DNA of 64,000 nt from Bacteroidota bacterium (GCA_036522515.1 DATDFQ010000061.1:1-64000), one strand, 5' to 3'. Shown: positions 45,201 to 53,905, counted from the stretch's first letter. Numbers and translations: made by a program. Notes: a model not told the origin generated them from the letters alone.

Positions 45201-47527
45201 AACGTGGCGCTCGTGGAAACCTGCACATGGTAGCTCGCAGCTCCCGATGAGGAATTCCAGGAGAGCGTTACAGTGGTGGACTGTCCGGTCGCTCCATTCC
45301 CCGGCAATGAGAGGACCGGCGCCCCCGGAGCCCCGACGACTGTCGTGAAGCTCCAGGGTGCGCCCGTTGCGGTCGCGCTTCCGCCGGCGTTCTTCGCCGT
45401 CACGCTCCAGTAATAGGTTGTGCCGGCGGCGAGCGCCGCGTATGCATAGGAGGTTCCCGCCTGATTCGAACCGACGTTCGTGGTCGGAGGATTGCTCGTA
45501 TCGAGAAAGACGTCGTATCCGGTGGCGCCGGAAGAACTTTGCCAGGCAAGCGTACCGGCCAGCGCCTGGTTCGCGGCTCCGTTCGCGGGAGATGACAGGC
45601 TGAACGCTCCAGGAGGCGAAACACTCGTCGTGAAGTTCCAGACGGCCGACCATGGGCTCGTTCCTCCACCGTTCTTCGCATTTACCCGCCAGTAGTAGGT
45701 CGTGCCGTTCGAGAGCCCCGTCACCTGGCGGGATGTCCCTGTCAGGGTCGAATCATCGAGGACGTATGATTGAAACGTGGCGCTCGTGGAAACCTGCAAA
45801 CGGTAGCTCGCAGCTCCCGGTGAGGTGTTCCAGTCGAGCGTCACCGTCGTGGGCTGACCGGTCGCCCCGTTGGCGGGCGATGAGAGGACCGGCGCCCCGG
45901 GAGCCGCGACGATCGTCGCGAAACTCCATGGGGCGCCCGTTGCGGTCGCGCTTCCGCCGGCGTTCTTCGCCGTCACGCTCCAGTAATAGGTTGTGCCGGC
46001 GGCGAGTGCCGCGTATGCGTAGGAGGTTCCCGCTTGATTCGAGCTGACATTCGTGGTCGGAGGATTGCTCGTATCGAGAAAGACGTCGTATCCGGTGGCG
46101 CCGGAGGAACTTTGCCAGGAAAGCGTCCCGGTCGGCGCCTGGTTCGCGGCTCCGTTCGCGGGAGATGTCAGGCTGAACGCTCCGGGAGGCGAAACACTCG
46201 TGGTGAAGTTCCAGGCGCCCGACCACGCGCTCGTTCCGCCGCCGTTCTTCGCATTTACCCGCCAGTAGTAGGTCGTTCCGTTCGAGAGCCCCGTCACCTG
46301 GCGGGAGGTCCCTGTCAGGGTCGAATCATCGAGGAGAAGCGATTGGAACGTGGCACCGGATGAAAGCTGCACACGATAGCTTGCAGCTCCCGGTGAGGCG
46401 TTCCAGTCGAGCGTCACCGTCGTGGGCTGACCGGTTGCGCCGTTGGCGGGCGATGAGAGCGACGGCACCGCAGGTGCTGCGACGATCGTCGTGAAACTCC
46501 ATGGCGCGCCCGTCGCGGTCGCGCTTCCGCCGGCGTTCTTCGCCGTCACGCTCCAGTAGTAGGTTGTGCCGGCGGCGAGCGACGCGTATGCGTACGAAGT
46601 TCCCGCTTGATTCGAGCTGACATTCGTGGTCGGAGGATTGCTCGTATCGAGAAAGATGTCGTATCCGGTGGCGCCTGTGGAACTTTGCCATGAAAGCGTC
46701 CCGGTCAGCGCCTGGTTTGCGGCTCCGTTCGAGGGGACGGTCAAGCTGAAGGCCCCCGGGCCGGAAACGGCTGTCGCGAAGCTCCAGACGCTTGACCAAG
46801 CGCTCGTCCCGCCGCTGTTACTCGCGTTCACCCGCCAGTAGTATGTCGCGCCGTTCGCAAGGCCCGTCACCTGGCGCGCTGTCCCTGTCACGGTCGAATC
46901 ATCGAGGACGTATGTTTGAAACGTGGCGCCAGTGGAGACCTGCACACGGTAGCTCGCAGCTCCCGGTGAGGTGTTCCAGTCGAGCGTCACCGTCGTGGAC
47001 TGTCCGGTCGCCCCATTCGAGGGCGAAGCGAGTCCGGGAGCGCCCGGCGGCGCGACAGCGCTCAGGGAGGACAAAATGTAAATCGCATTTGCGGCATAAA
47101 ACCCGGTGCCCTGAAGGTATGTTACGTTTACGGATGCGAATTCTGTGTTGGTCGACCGCTGCCACACCCGGTAATAAATCCGCTCCCCCGCAGCCATCCC
47201 GTCGATCTGGGGAGTCTGATCGTCATCTCCCCAAACGGTGAGAGCGACATTCGTGTCGCTCCACACAATCGCGCCGGTACAGAGCCCGGCGGGAGTGAAC
47301 GCGCCGATTTCATCGCCCGCTGCGAGCGGCGTGCCGCTGATGTTGGGGTTCAGCGTGAGCGGGGTCGCAACCGTTGCGTTGTTTCCCGTGTTGGCGGTGA
47401 ACCTGAAGTGAGTTTGTCCCGATGCGGAGGAGAGCACCGAGAGGAGCATGAGAATCAAGATCACGGCTGAGCCGGAACCCGGGCAGCCATCACTCTTTCC
47501 GCGCGTATGCATCAGTCGAGGACTCAT
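42269..47527 (-). CDS. giant FN3-repeat surface protein with T9SS sorting domain
   Basis: 1752 residues. The signal (AVILILMLLSVLSSASGQ) leads to an N-terminal domain of about 130 residues (FRFTANTGNNATVATPLTL, GAFTPAGLCTGAIVWSD, YYRVWQRSTNTEFASV). The same domain lies near the C-terminus of the neighbouring protein (47524). Then come four A-B pairs of FN3-like modules with an exact 573-bp period, three more A-type modules and one diverged module. A 'GWNLITNPF' type region and a T9SS sorting domain follow (DNYPNPFNPSTDISIGI ... LPSGTYFSRLIANGG). It overlaps the upstream gene by ATGA. Likely role: a long extended adhesin or stalk on the cell surface. Confidence 0.9.
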   Translation of the reverse strand: MSPRLMHTRGKSDGCPGSGSAVILILMLLSVLSSASGQTHFRFTANTGNNATVATPLTLNPNISGTPLAAGDEIGAFTPAGLCTGAIVWSDTNVALTVWGDDDQTPQIDGMAAGERIYYRVWQRSTNTEFASVNVTYLQGTGFYAANAIYILSSLSAVAPPGAPGLASPSNGATGQSTTVTLDWNTSPGAASYRVQVSTGATFQTYVLDDSTVTGTARQVTGLANGATYYWRVNASNSGGTSAWSSVWSFATAVSGPGAFSLTVPSNGAANQALTGTLSWQSSTGATGYDIFLDTSNPPTTNVSSNQAGTSYAYASLAAGTTYYWSVTAKNAGGSATATGAPWSFTTIVAAPAVPSLSSPANGATGQPTTVTLDWNASPGAASYRVQLSSGATFQSLLLDDSTLTGTSRQVTGLSNGTTYYWRVNAKNGGGTSAWSGAWNFTTSVSPPGAFSLTSPANGAANQAPTGTLSWQSSSGATGYDVFLDTSNPPTTNVSSNQAGTSYAYAALAAGTTYYWSVTAKNAGGSATATGAPWSFATIVAAPGAPVLSSPANGATGQPTTVTLDWNTSPGAASYRLQVSTSATFQSYVLDDSTLTGTSRQVTGLSNGTTYYWRVNAKNGGGTSPWSAVWNFTTSVSPPGAFSLSSPANGAANQALAGTLAWQSSSGATGYDVFLDTSNPPTTNVGSNQAGTSYAYAALAAGTTYYWSVTAKNAGGSATATGAPWSFTTVVGAPGAPVLSLPGNGATGQSTTVTLSWNSSSGAASYHVQVSTSATFQSYVLDDSTLTGTSRQVTGLSNGTTYYWRVDAKNGGGTSAWSAVWNFTTSDSPPGAFSLSSPANGAANQALAGTLAWQSSSGATGYDVFLGTSNPPTTNVSSNQSGTSYAYAALANGTTYYWSVTAKNAGGSTAATGAPWSFTTIVAAPAAPILSSPGNGATGQSMTLTLDWNPSPGGVRYRVQVSTLVTFAALLLDDSLITATARQVGPLADNTIYYWRVAAAGVGGWSDWSQTWGFATGVTSAVPPTLASPPDGATNQPLSPTLAWNASAGADSYDLQVSSTASFATIVENDTSLPVTSRAIGPLQRNTAYFWRVRTVVPGNRSAWSQIWSFTTIPPAPPPPALATPGNGSTGQPAVVTLEWNASPTATAYRLQLSQNQSFSPNMLDDSSLAFTSDRAGPLQNNVTCYWRVCAWNPGGWGNWSSVWQFTTASGVTPVPVATTGDTSGVGTTSAQFNGTVNANGVATTVKFQYGATQSYGYEIPAAQSPVTGSSAIPVSAVVTGLSPGASYHYRVVAQNDSGIAYGQDRYFTTRSPGYPSTLSLGATVQFPSHADRGSFTPADYRIVGLPGATNARADSILGGHSGVDWQLYWDNGSPSNFMRQFSAASPFRFSAGSAYWLIKNGPWSVSGTAPSVQLDNSGNAGIPLHAGWNLITNPFVIPVAWSAVQAANNAPDPIYAFNGSFNESPALQPYSGYYFFNAANLAVLKIPYPSGASIPASTVAAGENGGDWRVGIILSSPGVTDRSTRFGVSRGADRGLNRFDFRKPAGFSSGPLIFFDRPEWDSLYPRFATDIRPETGDLEEWRFEVLSTERERLGLVFSGLAGVPPDLSLVLIDETGAVSVDLRKDTAYNFIHTGGSMKFSVVAGKEEAVKARLESLRPGGFVLGDNYPNPFNPSTDISIGIPFESDIALGVFDLLGREVKVLYRGKITPGRHTFSWDGRDRSGNSLPSGTYFSRLIANGGLWITRKMLLLR
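44740..47032. repeat. four tandem 573-bp repeats inside the FN3 protein gene
   Basis: The anchor 'cgtatccggtggcgcc' (or a near copy) recurs at 44941, 45514, 46087 and 46660, each exactly 573 bp apart. Each unit encodes 191 residues: one A-type FN3 module (GATYYWRVNA..) and one B-type (GATGYDVFLDTSNPPTTN). The block boundaries given are approximate. Near-identity over the unit, compared with the diverged modules outside the block, points to recent tandem amplification. Confidence 0.9.
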
Positions 47528-49980
47528 CGGAGCACCAGCATTTTTCTTACGGAGACGAAGGTCGACGCCTTCAAGCGATAGATATATGTTCCACTCTGAA
47601 GCCCGGAACCCTGAAATGCCACACGGTGGAATCCGGCGGGCTGAGATTCGTTGACAAGCACGGAGACGCGGTTACCGGCAACATCGTACACCTCCAGAGT
47701 CACTCTTGCCCTGAGGGGGAGCCCGTACTCGATCGTGGTCGAGGGGTTAAACGGGTTCGGATAATTCTGGCCGAGGCTGAACTGTGCCGGGAGCCCCTTC
47801 GTATCTTCGACTTTTGCCGTCTGATTGGCGGTCAGGGAAGACAAGACGAAGATTCCGTTCGCCTGGAACGCGCCAGTGCCCGTCGCATAGGTCACAGCAA
47901 CGTTCTGGTATTCGGTGTTCGAGGATTGGCGCCAGAGCCGGTAATAAATCTGTTCCCCCGCCCTTAAGCCGTCGATTCCGGGAGTCTGGTCGTTATCTCC
48001 CCATACGGTGAGAGCGGCATTTGTGTCGCTCCACACGATGGCGCCGGCACAGAGCCCGGCGGGAGTGAAGGCGCCGATCTCATCTCCGGCGATCAAAGTC
48101 GTTCCGCCGATGTTCGGATTCGCCGCAACCGGTACCGCCACCGTGGCGTTGTTGCCGGTATTCGATGTGAACGAAAAATGGACGACTGCTTCGCTCCCCG
48201 ATCCCGAGAGCCCGAAACCTCTGCGGTCCGTTGAGTTTCCCGTGCCCGCCGCACCGGGCGGGGGCAACCCCGGCGCGTTATCCGGGTACGTGAGGACCGA
48301 CGCCCGCGTCATATAGAGCTGGTATCCCTGCCCGGGATTCATTCCTCCCATGGTGTTGATGCCGTAGGAGGGCCAATAGACCTGGCCGGCATTATTCTTG
48401 GCCAGTACAAGGTCGGCGGCGATGCTTGCCAGGCATGAATCCGCCCGCAGGGGAGCGCTCCGGACATAACCCACCATGTTCCACCCCTGGACCAATGAAA
48501 TGGGGGATGCGCCCGGCAAAAGCTCGGCGCCGGTCACCGGCAACGTGTCGGCCGAGCGCATGTAGAGTTGGTAGCCGTCCCGGGAGTTCCAGTTTCCGAT
48601 GGCATTGATGCCGTACGCCGGCCAGTAGACCTGGCCTGCGCCGTTTTTCAAGAGGACCATATTCGCTTTGATGGCCGCGCACATTGAGTCGAGGTTAAGG
48701 CTGGGGGGCTGTATGAAGCTCGAAATCATATTCCACCCCTGCGCGACTGTTATTCGCTGGGTCACCACCCCGGCAATCGTCGTGAAGCTCCAGGGTGCGC
48801 CCGTCGCGGCCGTGCTTCCGCCGGCATTCCTCGCCGTCACGCTCCAGTAGTACGTTGTCCCGTTCGCAGGGACTCTGTAGACATAGGATGTGACGGCCTG
48901 ATTCGAGCTGACAACGGTCGCCGGGGGATTGTTTTGATCCAAATACACGTCGTACCTGGCGTCGACGGAGGAGCTTTGCCAGACGAACGTGCCGGTCAGG
49001 CTCTGGTTTGTGGCTCCGTTCGAGGGAGAAGACAAGCTGAAGGCTGACGGGCCGGAAACGACGGTTGTAAAGCTCCGGACGCTCGACCATGCGCTGACCC
49101 CGCCGGCGTTCTTCGCGCTCACGCGCCAGTAATACGTGGTCCCGTTCGCGAGGCTCGTCACCTGCCGTGATGTCCCCGTCACGGTCGAATCATCAAGGAG
49201 AAGCGATTGGAACGCGGCGCCCGACGACACCTGCACGCGATAGCTTGCCGCTCCGGATGAGGAGTTCCAGGAGAGTGTCAATGTCGTGGCCTGTCCGGTC
49301 GCCCCGTTCGCCGGCAGTGAGAGTACCGGTGCCGCCGGTGCCGCTACGATCGTCGTGAAGCTCCAGACGCTCGACCATGCGCTTGTCCCGCCCGCGTTTG
49401 ACGAGTTGACCCGCCAGTAATACGCCGCGCCGTTCTGGAGGCCCTGAACAGGCAGGCTGGTGCCGGTGATCCCGGAGTCGTCCACCGCCGGGAATTTAAA
49501 CGTCGATGTGGTAGATGCCTGGAGGTGATAGGAAGTCGCTCCCGCGGACGTGGCCCACGAACATGTGAGACTCGTCGATACGCCGGTGGCCCCGTCGGTT
49601 GGGCTCAAGAGAACCGGCGGAGGCGGAGCCGTTGCAACCGTGGTGAATCGCCAGGCCGAAGACCACTCTCCCGCCAGAATCAATGTGAGCGATCTGACCT
49701 TCCAGTAGTATGTAGTCGCATTCAGCAAACCCGGGACCGACGTCGAGTTCCCGGGAATCGTGGAGTCTTCGTACACGACCGCTGTGAAAAGAGAGTCGAG
49801 CGAAACCTGGAGATTGTACGTCGTGGTGCCGAGTACCGTGGTCCACCTGAGGATCGGCGAGGTCGGCTGGTTGATTGCATTGTTGGAGGGGGACAGGAGC
49901 GTCGGCGCCGGGAGAATCTGCGCTCCCGCGAATTCGCAGGTCCCCGCCATTAACAGGACGAGGGCGTAGGAGCGTTTCAT
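47524..49980 (-). CDS. FN3-repeat secreted protein with duplicated 'GWNM' modules and T9SS sorting domain
   Basis: 818 residues with a signal peptide (SYALVLLMAGTCEFAGAQ). Four FN3-like modules (YYWKVRS, YYWRVNSS, YYWRVSAK, YYWSVTARN) are followed by two tandem repeats of about 80 residues, each with 'QGWNM..' and 'GQVYWPAYGIN/GQVYWPSYGIN', then 'GYQLYM'. Next is a domain homologous to the N-terminus of the adjacent giant protein (NTGNNATVAVP, GAFTPAGLCAGAIVWSD). A T9SS sorting domain ends it (GQNYPNPFNPSTTIEYGL, LQSGTYIYRLKASTFVS). The start has ribosome-binding site 'ggagg' and overlaps the WecA-like gene by ATGA, tying it to the polysaccharide genes upstream. Confidence 0.9.
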   Translation of the reverse strand: MKRSYALVLLMAGTCEFAGAQILPAPTLLSPSNNAINQPTSPILRWTTVLGTTTYNLQVSLDSLFTAVVYEDSTIPGNSTSVPGLLNATTYYWKVRSLTLILAGEWSSAWRFTTVATAPPPPVLLSPTDGATGVSTSLTCSWATSAGATSYHLQASTTSTFKFPAVDDSGITGTSLPVQGLQNGAAYYWRVNSSNAGGTSAWSSVWSFTTIVAAPAAPVLSLPANGATGQATTLTLSWNSSSGAASYRVQVSSGAAFQSLLLDDSTVTGTSRQVTSLANGTTYYWRVSAKNAGGVSAWSSVRSFTTVVSGPSAFSLSSPSNGATNQSLTGTFVWQSSSVDARYDVYLDQNNPPATVVSSNQAVTSYVYRVPANGTTYYWSVTARNAGGSTAATGAPWSFTTIAGVVTQRITVAQGWNMISSFIQPPSLNLDSMCAAIKANMVLLKNGAGQVYWPAYGINAIGNWNSRDGYQLYMRSADTLPVTGAELLPGASPISLVQGWNMVGYVRSAPLRADSCLASIAADLVLAKNNAGQVYWPSYGINTMGGMNPGQGYQLYMTRASVLTYPDNAPGLPPPGAAGTGNSTDRRGFGLSGSGSEAVVHFSFTSNTGNNATVAVPVAANPNIGGTTLIAGDEIGAFTPAGLCAGAIVWSDTNAALTVWGDNDQTPGIDGLRAGEQIYYRLWRQSSNTEYQNVAVTYATGTGAFQANGIFVLSSLTANQTAKVEDTKGLPAQFSLGQNYPNPFNPSTTIEYGLPLRARVTLEVYDVAGNRVSVLVNESQPAGFHRVAFQGSGLQSGTYIYRLKASTFVSVRKMLVLR

Positions 49981-51917
49981 ACTTCCTCCACGGCGAGTAT
50001 AGTTTCCGGCCGGGACACCGCCGCTCCCACCTTCTGTTTCTCCGGTTCATGAACTTTCAATTCTTCCAACCGGATCCGGGATTGCCGGACGACGATCCCG
50101 CGCAGGCGGGCCGAGCCTTCGAGCCGCTTCAGAATCGCGGGCTTGATGCTCCGGCTGGCAATCAGGAGTTGATCGATCCTCGTTTTGCGAAGGAGGCTGC
50201 CGAGTTTCCAATGCCCCCCGAAGACCGGGTAGCCGTTCACGGTCTTTCCTTCCAATTCGGGGTCATCGTCGAGAAAGCCGACGGGGACCAGTCCAGGAGT
50301 CTGGTCGTTCAGAATCTTCTGAAGGATGAGGACCCCGTCTGTGCCGGCTCCGTAAATCAGCACGCGTTTGCCCCGGGTCTCCTCGCGGCGCGACAAGTAC
50401 TTGAGAACAGGGAACGAAACCCTTGTCCCCGCGACCATCGAGAAGAGGAAGTAGAAATCAAGGATGAAGCCGGTGAACCCCAGGCCGGCCGCGCGGGGGG
50501 AGAGCGCCGTCGACAGGATCCAGGTCAATCCCACGGCCGCGGCCACCGCCTTGAGGACCTTGAGAAGGTCTCCGACGCCGAAGAGGCGCATGGTTTCCCG
50601 GTAGAGGCCGCAGAGGTAGAACAGGGCCAGCTGCACGAGCCCGAACGCCCCCAGGGAAAGGAGCCCGTCCCCGGAAAAGCACTCCGCCCCGCGGCCCGTC
50701 AACGCGAGCGACGCCCAGTACGAGAGGAGGGTGAAGAGAATATCGAGTATGCCGAGGAACGCCGGCCGGTGCAGGAGCGGCGACTCGTAGATCGGGAGGA
50801 GCGCGCCGTTGCGAAGAATGGCCATCTCGCGGTATTTCAGCTTTTGGACTCCCACGATCGACCCCGCGGCGATGCCCAGGACGATCAGCGAGTTCGCGGC
50901 GCTATTGCTGATCTGGAGCGCGAAGGCGGCGGCCCCGAAGGCGCAGGAGACGCCATACATCACGATCACCGCGCGGCGATGCGGCAGCCCCTGGGAGATA
51001 AGCCGGTGATGGATATGCCGTTTATCGGGAGTTACCACCGCATGCAGCTTTCGAAGGAGAGGGCCGGAGCCGGAGGCGAACGGGGGGAGAGAGCTGAGAA
51101 TCCTCCGGATCGTGGAGACCAGCGTGTCCATGATCGGCAACCCCAGAGCGAGGATCGGGATGAGAATCGTAAATGCGGTCGATCCCTTCGTCGAGCTCTG
51201 GATCGAGAGGAGCGCGAGGGCGAATCCGATGAGGAGGCTCCCGGAGTCGCCGAGAAAGACGCGCGCCGGGTTGAAATTATATCGCAGGAAACCGGCCAGA
51301 GCCCCGGCCAGGCAAATTGAAATGACCGCGATCGCATAGTGGTGCGAGAGAACGGAGATGGCGCAGATCGCCACCGCAGAGATCGCCGCGATTCCCGACG
51401 CCAACCCGTCCAGCCCGTCGATGAGGTTAAAGGCGTTCGTCACGCCGACAATCCAGAGGACGGTCACGGGATAGTCGAGAAACCCCAGCTCGAAGAGATT
51501 CGAGCCAAGAAGATTGGTGAGCGCCGGAATATGGAACCCCGCGAGATAGACGATCGTCGCGGCCAGCACCTGCGCCGCAAACTTGTGCCCGGGGTTCAGC
51601 GGCCGGATGTCGTCCCAGATCCCGGTTCCGAGAATCAGGAGAAACGAGCCCGCGAGCAGGAGGACCTGTTGCGGGTCGAAGCGTGAAATCGAATGGAGCA
51701 TCGGCACGAGCGGATAGAGCGCGAGCAGAGAGAGAAGCAGGCTGGCATAGATCGCCACACCCCCCAGCCTCGGCATCGGTTGGAGATGGATCTTCCGCTC
51801 GCCCGGCGGATCGATCGCCCCGATCCGGTGCGCGATCGTTATGACAATCGGGGTGATCAGGAGCGACAGAACCATGGGGAGGCCGAAACTCAGAACGATA
51901 TCGAAGAGGGTTGGCAT
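49977..51917 (-). CDS. WecA-type polyprenyl-phosphate sugar-phosphate transferase fused to a CapD-like N-terminal domain
   Basis: 646 residues. The first half is a polytopic GlcNAc-1-phosphate-type transferase (WecA/MraY/TagO superfamily): RKIHLQPMPRLGGVAIY, GIWDDIRPL, NAFNLIDGLDGLASG, FLGDSGSLLIGF and the DKRHIHHRL loop. It should start glycan synthesis by loading sugar-phosphate onto undecaprenyl phosphate. The second half has further membrane helices and then a Rossmann part (VLIYGAGTDGVLIL, VGFLDDDPELEGKTVNGYPV, QLLIASRSI), as in the N-terminus of CapD/WbpM-type proteins, but it stops before the dehydratase domain. The fusion is unusual. Ribosome-binding site 'ggagaag'. It lies between the PorV-like and FN3 genes of the same operon. 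Confidence 0.9.
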   Translation of the reverse strand: MPTLFDIVLSFGLPMVLSLLITPIVITIAHRIGAIDPPGERKIHLQPMPRLGGVAIYASLLLSLLALYPLVPMLHSISRFDPQQVLLLAGSFLLILGTGIWDDIRPLNPGHKFAAQVLAATIVYLAGFHIPALTNLLGSNLFELGFLDYPVTVLWIVGVTNAFNLIDGLDGLASGIAAISAVAICAISVLSHHYAIAVISICLAGALAGFLRYNFNPARVFLGDSGSLLIGFALALLSIQSSTKGSTAFTILIPILALGLPIMDTLVSTIRRILSSLPPFASGSGPLLRKLHAVVTPDKRHIHHRLISQGLPHRRAVIVMYGVSCAFGAAAFALQISNSAANSLIVLGIAAGSIVGVQKLKYREMAILRNGALLPIYESPLLHRPAFLGILDILFTLLSYWASLALTGRGAECFSGDGLLSLGAFGLVQLALFYLCGLYRETMRLFGVGDLLKVLKAVAAAVGLTWILSTALSPRAAGLGFTGFILDFYFLFSMVAGTRVSFPVLKYLSRREETRGKRVLIYGAGTDGVLILQKILNDQTPGLVPVGFLDDDPELEGKTVNGYPVFGGHWKLGSLLRKTRIDQLLIASRSIKPAILKRLEGSARLRGIVVRQSRIRLEELKVHEPEKQKVGAAVSRPETILAVEEV

Positions 51918-51938
51918 AATCAGGCTTCTCCTCGGAAA

Positions 51939-52865
51939 TTACAATTCCACCGAGAGCGAAACTTCATGAAATTCCTCGTTGCTGCCGTTCGGTGAGACGG
52001 CATAATCGACCTCGAATCCCTCTGCGCAGACGCCGAAGCCGCATCGCGCAAGGGCGCCGGATGATCCGGTCACATAGCCGATGCGGGCGGCGATGAACCG
52101 GACGGGGTAGAATTCCACCCCCAGATGGTACCATGTCCCTCCTTCGCCGAGAAACTTCGTGTTCTCGAGCGCGAGGACAAACACACGCTCCCTTTTGGAA
52201 GCGGGGAACTGCATCACCGCCCCCACCTTGAGGATCCGGGGAAGCTCCTGCGACTCAATCCGTACTCCGGTTGTCCCGCGGACAACGGCGATGTCCGTGC
52301 CCGTGGAGTAGCTGATCCCGTAGCTGGTGCCGGGATCGGGATAGTAGACTCCCCCTATCGAGAAGGACCGCGACCGGAGCTGAGAAAGCCCGCCCTGGGC
52401 GTTCTCGAATCCGAACCTGCCGCCGAGACTCAGCATCGGGATGATTTCCCTGGCGTAGGCCAGATCGATGCCGTACTCCGAGTAGGGGTACTCGCCGGGG
52501 TTCGGCCTGTTCCCCGGGCCGAGATGATCGACGGAGACTCCGATTCCGAATGTGTTGTACCGGGCAGGGGAATAACGGGCCGCAATCCTCTCGCTCATCC
52601 AGGGAAACCTGATTTCCTGGTGGTGCGTCGCCGCGATCGAAATGTTATCGAGGAACGAGAGCGAGGCCGGGTTTCCGTAGAGGCCGCTCGCATCGAAGAC
52701 CTCCGCGGCCGAGACGTCTCCCAGAGCCGCGTACCTCCCGGATAACCGGGGACGGAACCCGACGGAGTCCTGAGGGAGCGCAAGAATTGGCATCATGACC
52801 ATCATTCCCAACATAATCAGCAGCAGACCGCCCGATCGCGTGGCGCAGATGCTCTCCGGTGTCAT
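51939..52865 (-). CDS. PorV/PorQ-like outer-membrane beta-barrel protein
   Basis: 308 residues from ATG 52865; a TTG at 52877 overlapping the previous stop is possible. The signal is very hydrophobic (LLLIMLGMMVMMPILALPQ). GRYAALGDVSAAEVFDASGLYGNPASLSFL is the N-terminal motif of the PorV/PorQ (UPF0164-like) family, related to FadL barrels. Alternating strands follow (FGIGVSVDHLG, SLGGRFGFENA, SIGGVYYPDPGTSYGISYST, FIAARIGYVTG). In T9SS organisms PorV shuttles cargo at the outer membrane. Its place between the export lipoprotein and T9SS-sorted FN3 proteins fits a cargo- or locus-specific role (inference). Confidence 0.8.
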   Translation of the reverse strand: MTPESICATRSGGLLLIMLGMMVMMPILALPQDSVGFRPRLSGRYAALGDVSAAEVFDASGLYGNPASLSFLDNISIAATHHQEIRFPWMSERIAARYSPARYNTFGIGVSVDHLGPGNRPNPGEYPYSEYGIDLAYAREIIPMLSLGGRFGFENAQGGLSQLRSRSFSIGGVYYPDPGTSYGISYSTGTDIAVVRGTTGVRIESQELPRILKVGAVMQFPASKRERVFVLALENTKFLGEGGTWYHLGVEFYPVRFIAARIGYVTGSSGALARCGFGVCAEGFEVDYAVSPNGSNEEFHEVSLSVEL

Positions 52866-52873
52866 CAGGGTTC

Positions 52874-53611
52874 TCAATGGACCACCGTGAAGAATCCGAA
52901 GATGAGCACGGCATCGCGCAGGAAATCGGAAAACTCCCTGATGACATTTTCATTCTTCGGGACGAAGACCGTATCCCCCGGCCTCACTTTCGGAAGGCGG
53001 TCGACGGTCCCGTTTTCAAGCGCAGCCCCCAGGTCCACTTCAATGGGGTCTTCGCTCTTCCCCGAACGGATGATCTTGACGTGGTGAAGATCGGATTCGG
53101 GCGTCGAGCCCCCCGCGCTTGAGAGCACCTCCACGACGGAGGCCTCCGACATGAGCGGAAAATTGTCCTGCCGGGTGACGGCTCCGATGACCGTCACCCT
53201 CTGGTTGTTGAGGCTCACCACCGAGACGATTATTCTTGCGTCTCCCTTGACATATTCACTCAACCGTTGCTTGATAAGCTTCTGAAACTCCTCCTTCGTC
53301 ATGCCCGCAACCGCGAGTTCGCCGACGAGAGGCACGATGATTATGCCGCCCTCCCGAACGACCGTTTTCGTGCCGAATTCGGGATACCCCCACACTGTCA
53401 CTTCAATCGAGTCGCCCCGTTTGATGGCGTATCCCACCGATTGCGTATCCAATGGCAAGGTTCCGGCCCCCGACCGGGAGTAGGTTCGAAGGCCGTCCTG
53501 AACGTTGCTACTCTGCGAATTGCAGCCGAAACAGAGCATACCCGCCAAAAGCAGGGAGGCGATGTGCAATAGTTGCATAGCGTCCCGCCGCCGGCTGATG
53601 AATAATTGCAT
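52874..53611 (-). CDS. polysaccharide export outer-membrane lipoprotein (Wza/EpsA family)
   Basis: 245 residues from ATG 53611, which follows 'ggggga'; ATG 53578 (MQLLHIASLLLAG) is the alternative. The lipobox is MLCFGC. The polysaccharide biosynthesis/export domain is IKRGDSIEVTVWGYPEFGTK and IIVPLVGELAVAGMTKEEFQ. It is followed by a SLBB-type region (VTVIGAVTRQDNFPLMSEAS, VVEVLSSAGGSTPESDLHHV, LPKVRPGDTVFVPKN) and a final hydrophobic segment (FLRDAVLIFGFFTVVH). It should form the outer-membrane exit channel for the exopolysaccharide. It is the first gene of the leftward operon, divergent from the chain-length and glycosyltransferase operon. Confidence 0.92.
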   Translation of the reverse strand: MQLFISRRRDAMQLLHIASLLLAGMLCFGCNSQSSNVQDGLRTYSRSGAGTLPLDTQSVGYAIKRGDSIEVTVWGYPEFGTKTVVREGGIIIVPLVGELAVAGMTKEEFQKLIKQRLSEYVKGDARIIVSVVSLNNQRVTVIGAVTRQDNFPLMSEASVVEVLSSAGGSTPESDLHHVKIIRSGKSEDPIEVDLGAALENGTVDRLPKVRPGDTVFVPKNENVIREFSDFLRDAVLIFGFFTVVH

Positions 53612-53905
53612 AGAAGGATCCCCCGATCTGAGGATTAAGGCCCCGCGAATCGCAGCCCCATCTCCGCCCGGTCGCAGGCGAACAGGCTGCAACGGGTTTC
53701 TCGGGCGCGAGCGTGGATGATTTGGTCCGTTCATCGGAGGGGGAGGGGACAAGAACCGTACCAATTCCGGCAGGACTTCCGCGCGCCCCGCCCGGTGCGC
53801 TCCGGAGCGCCTCCGGGGGAGGGGGAATGGACGGGGCCGCGCAGTTTGTGCGGGAAGCGCAGGGTCCTCCGGACCGAAGCGCAACAAATCTTGCGCATCG
53901 GTATC

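Noticed and set aside
44740-47032. Regular repeats that could suggest a CRISPR-like or satellite array
   Set aside because: The unit is 573 bp, coding, in frame and made of FN3 modules; there are no unique spacers and no cas genes.
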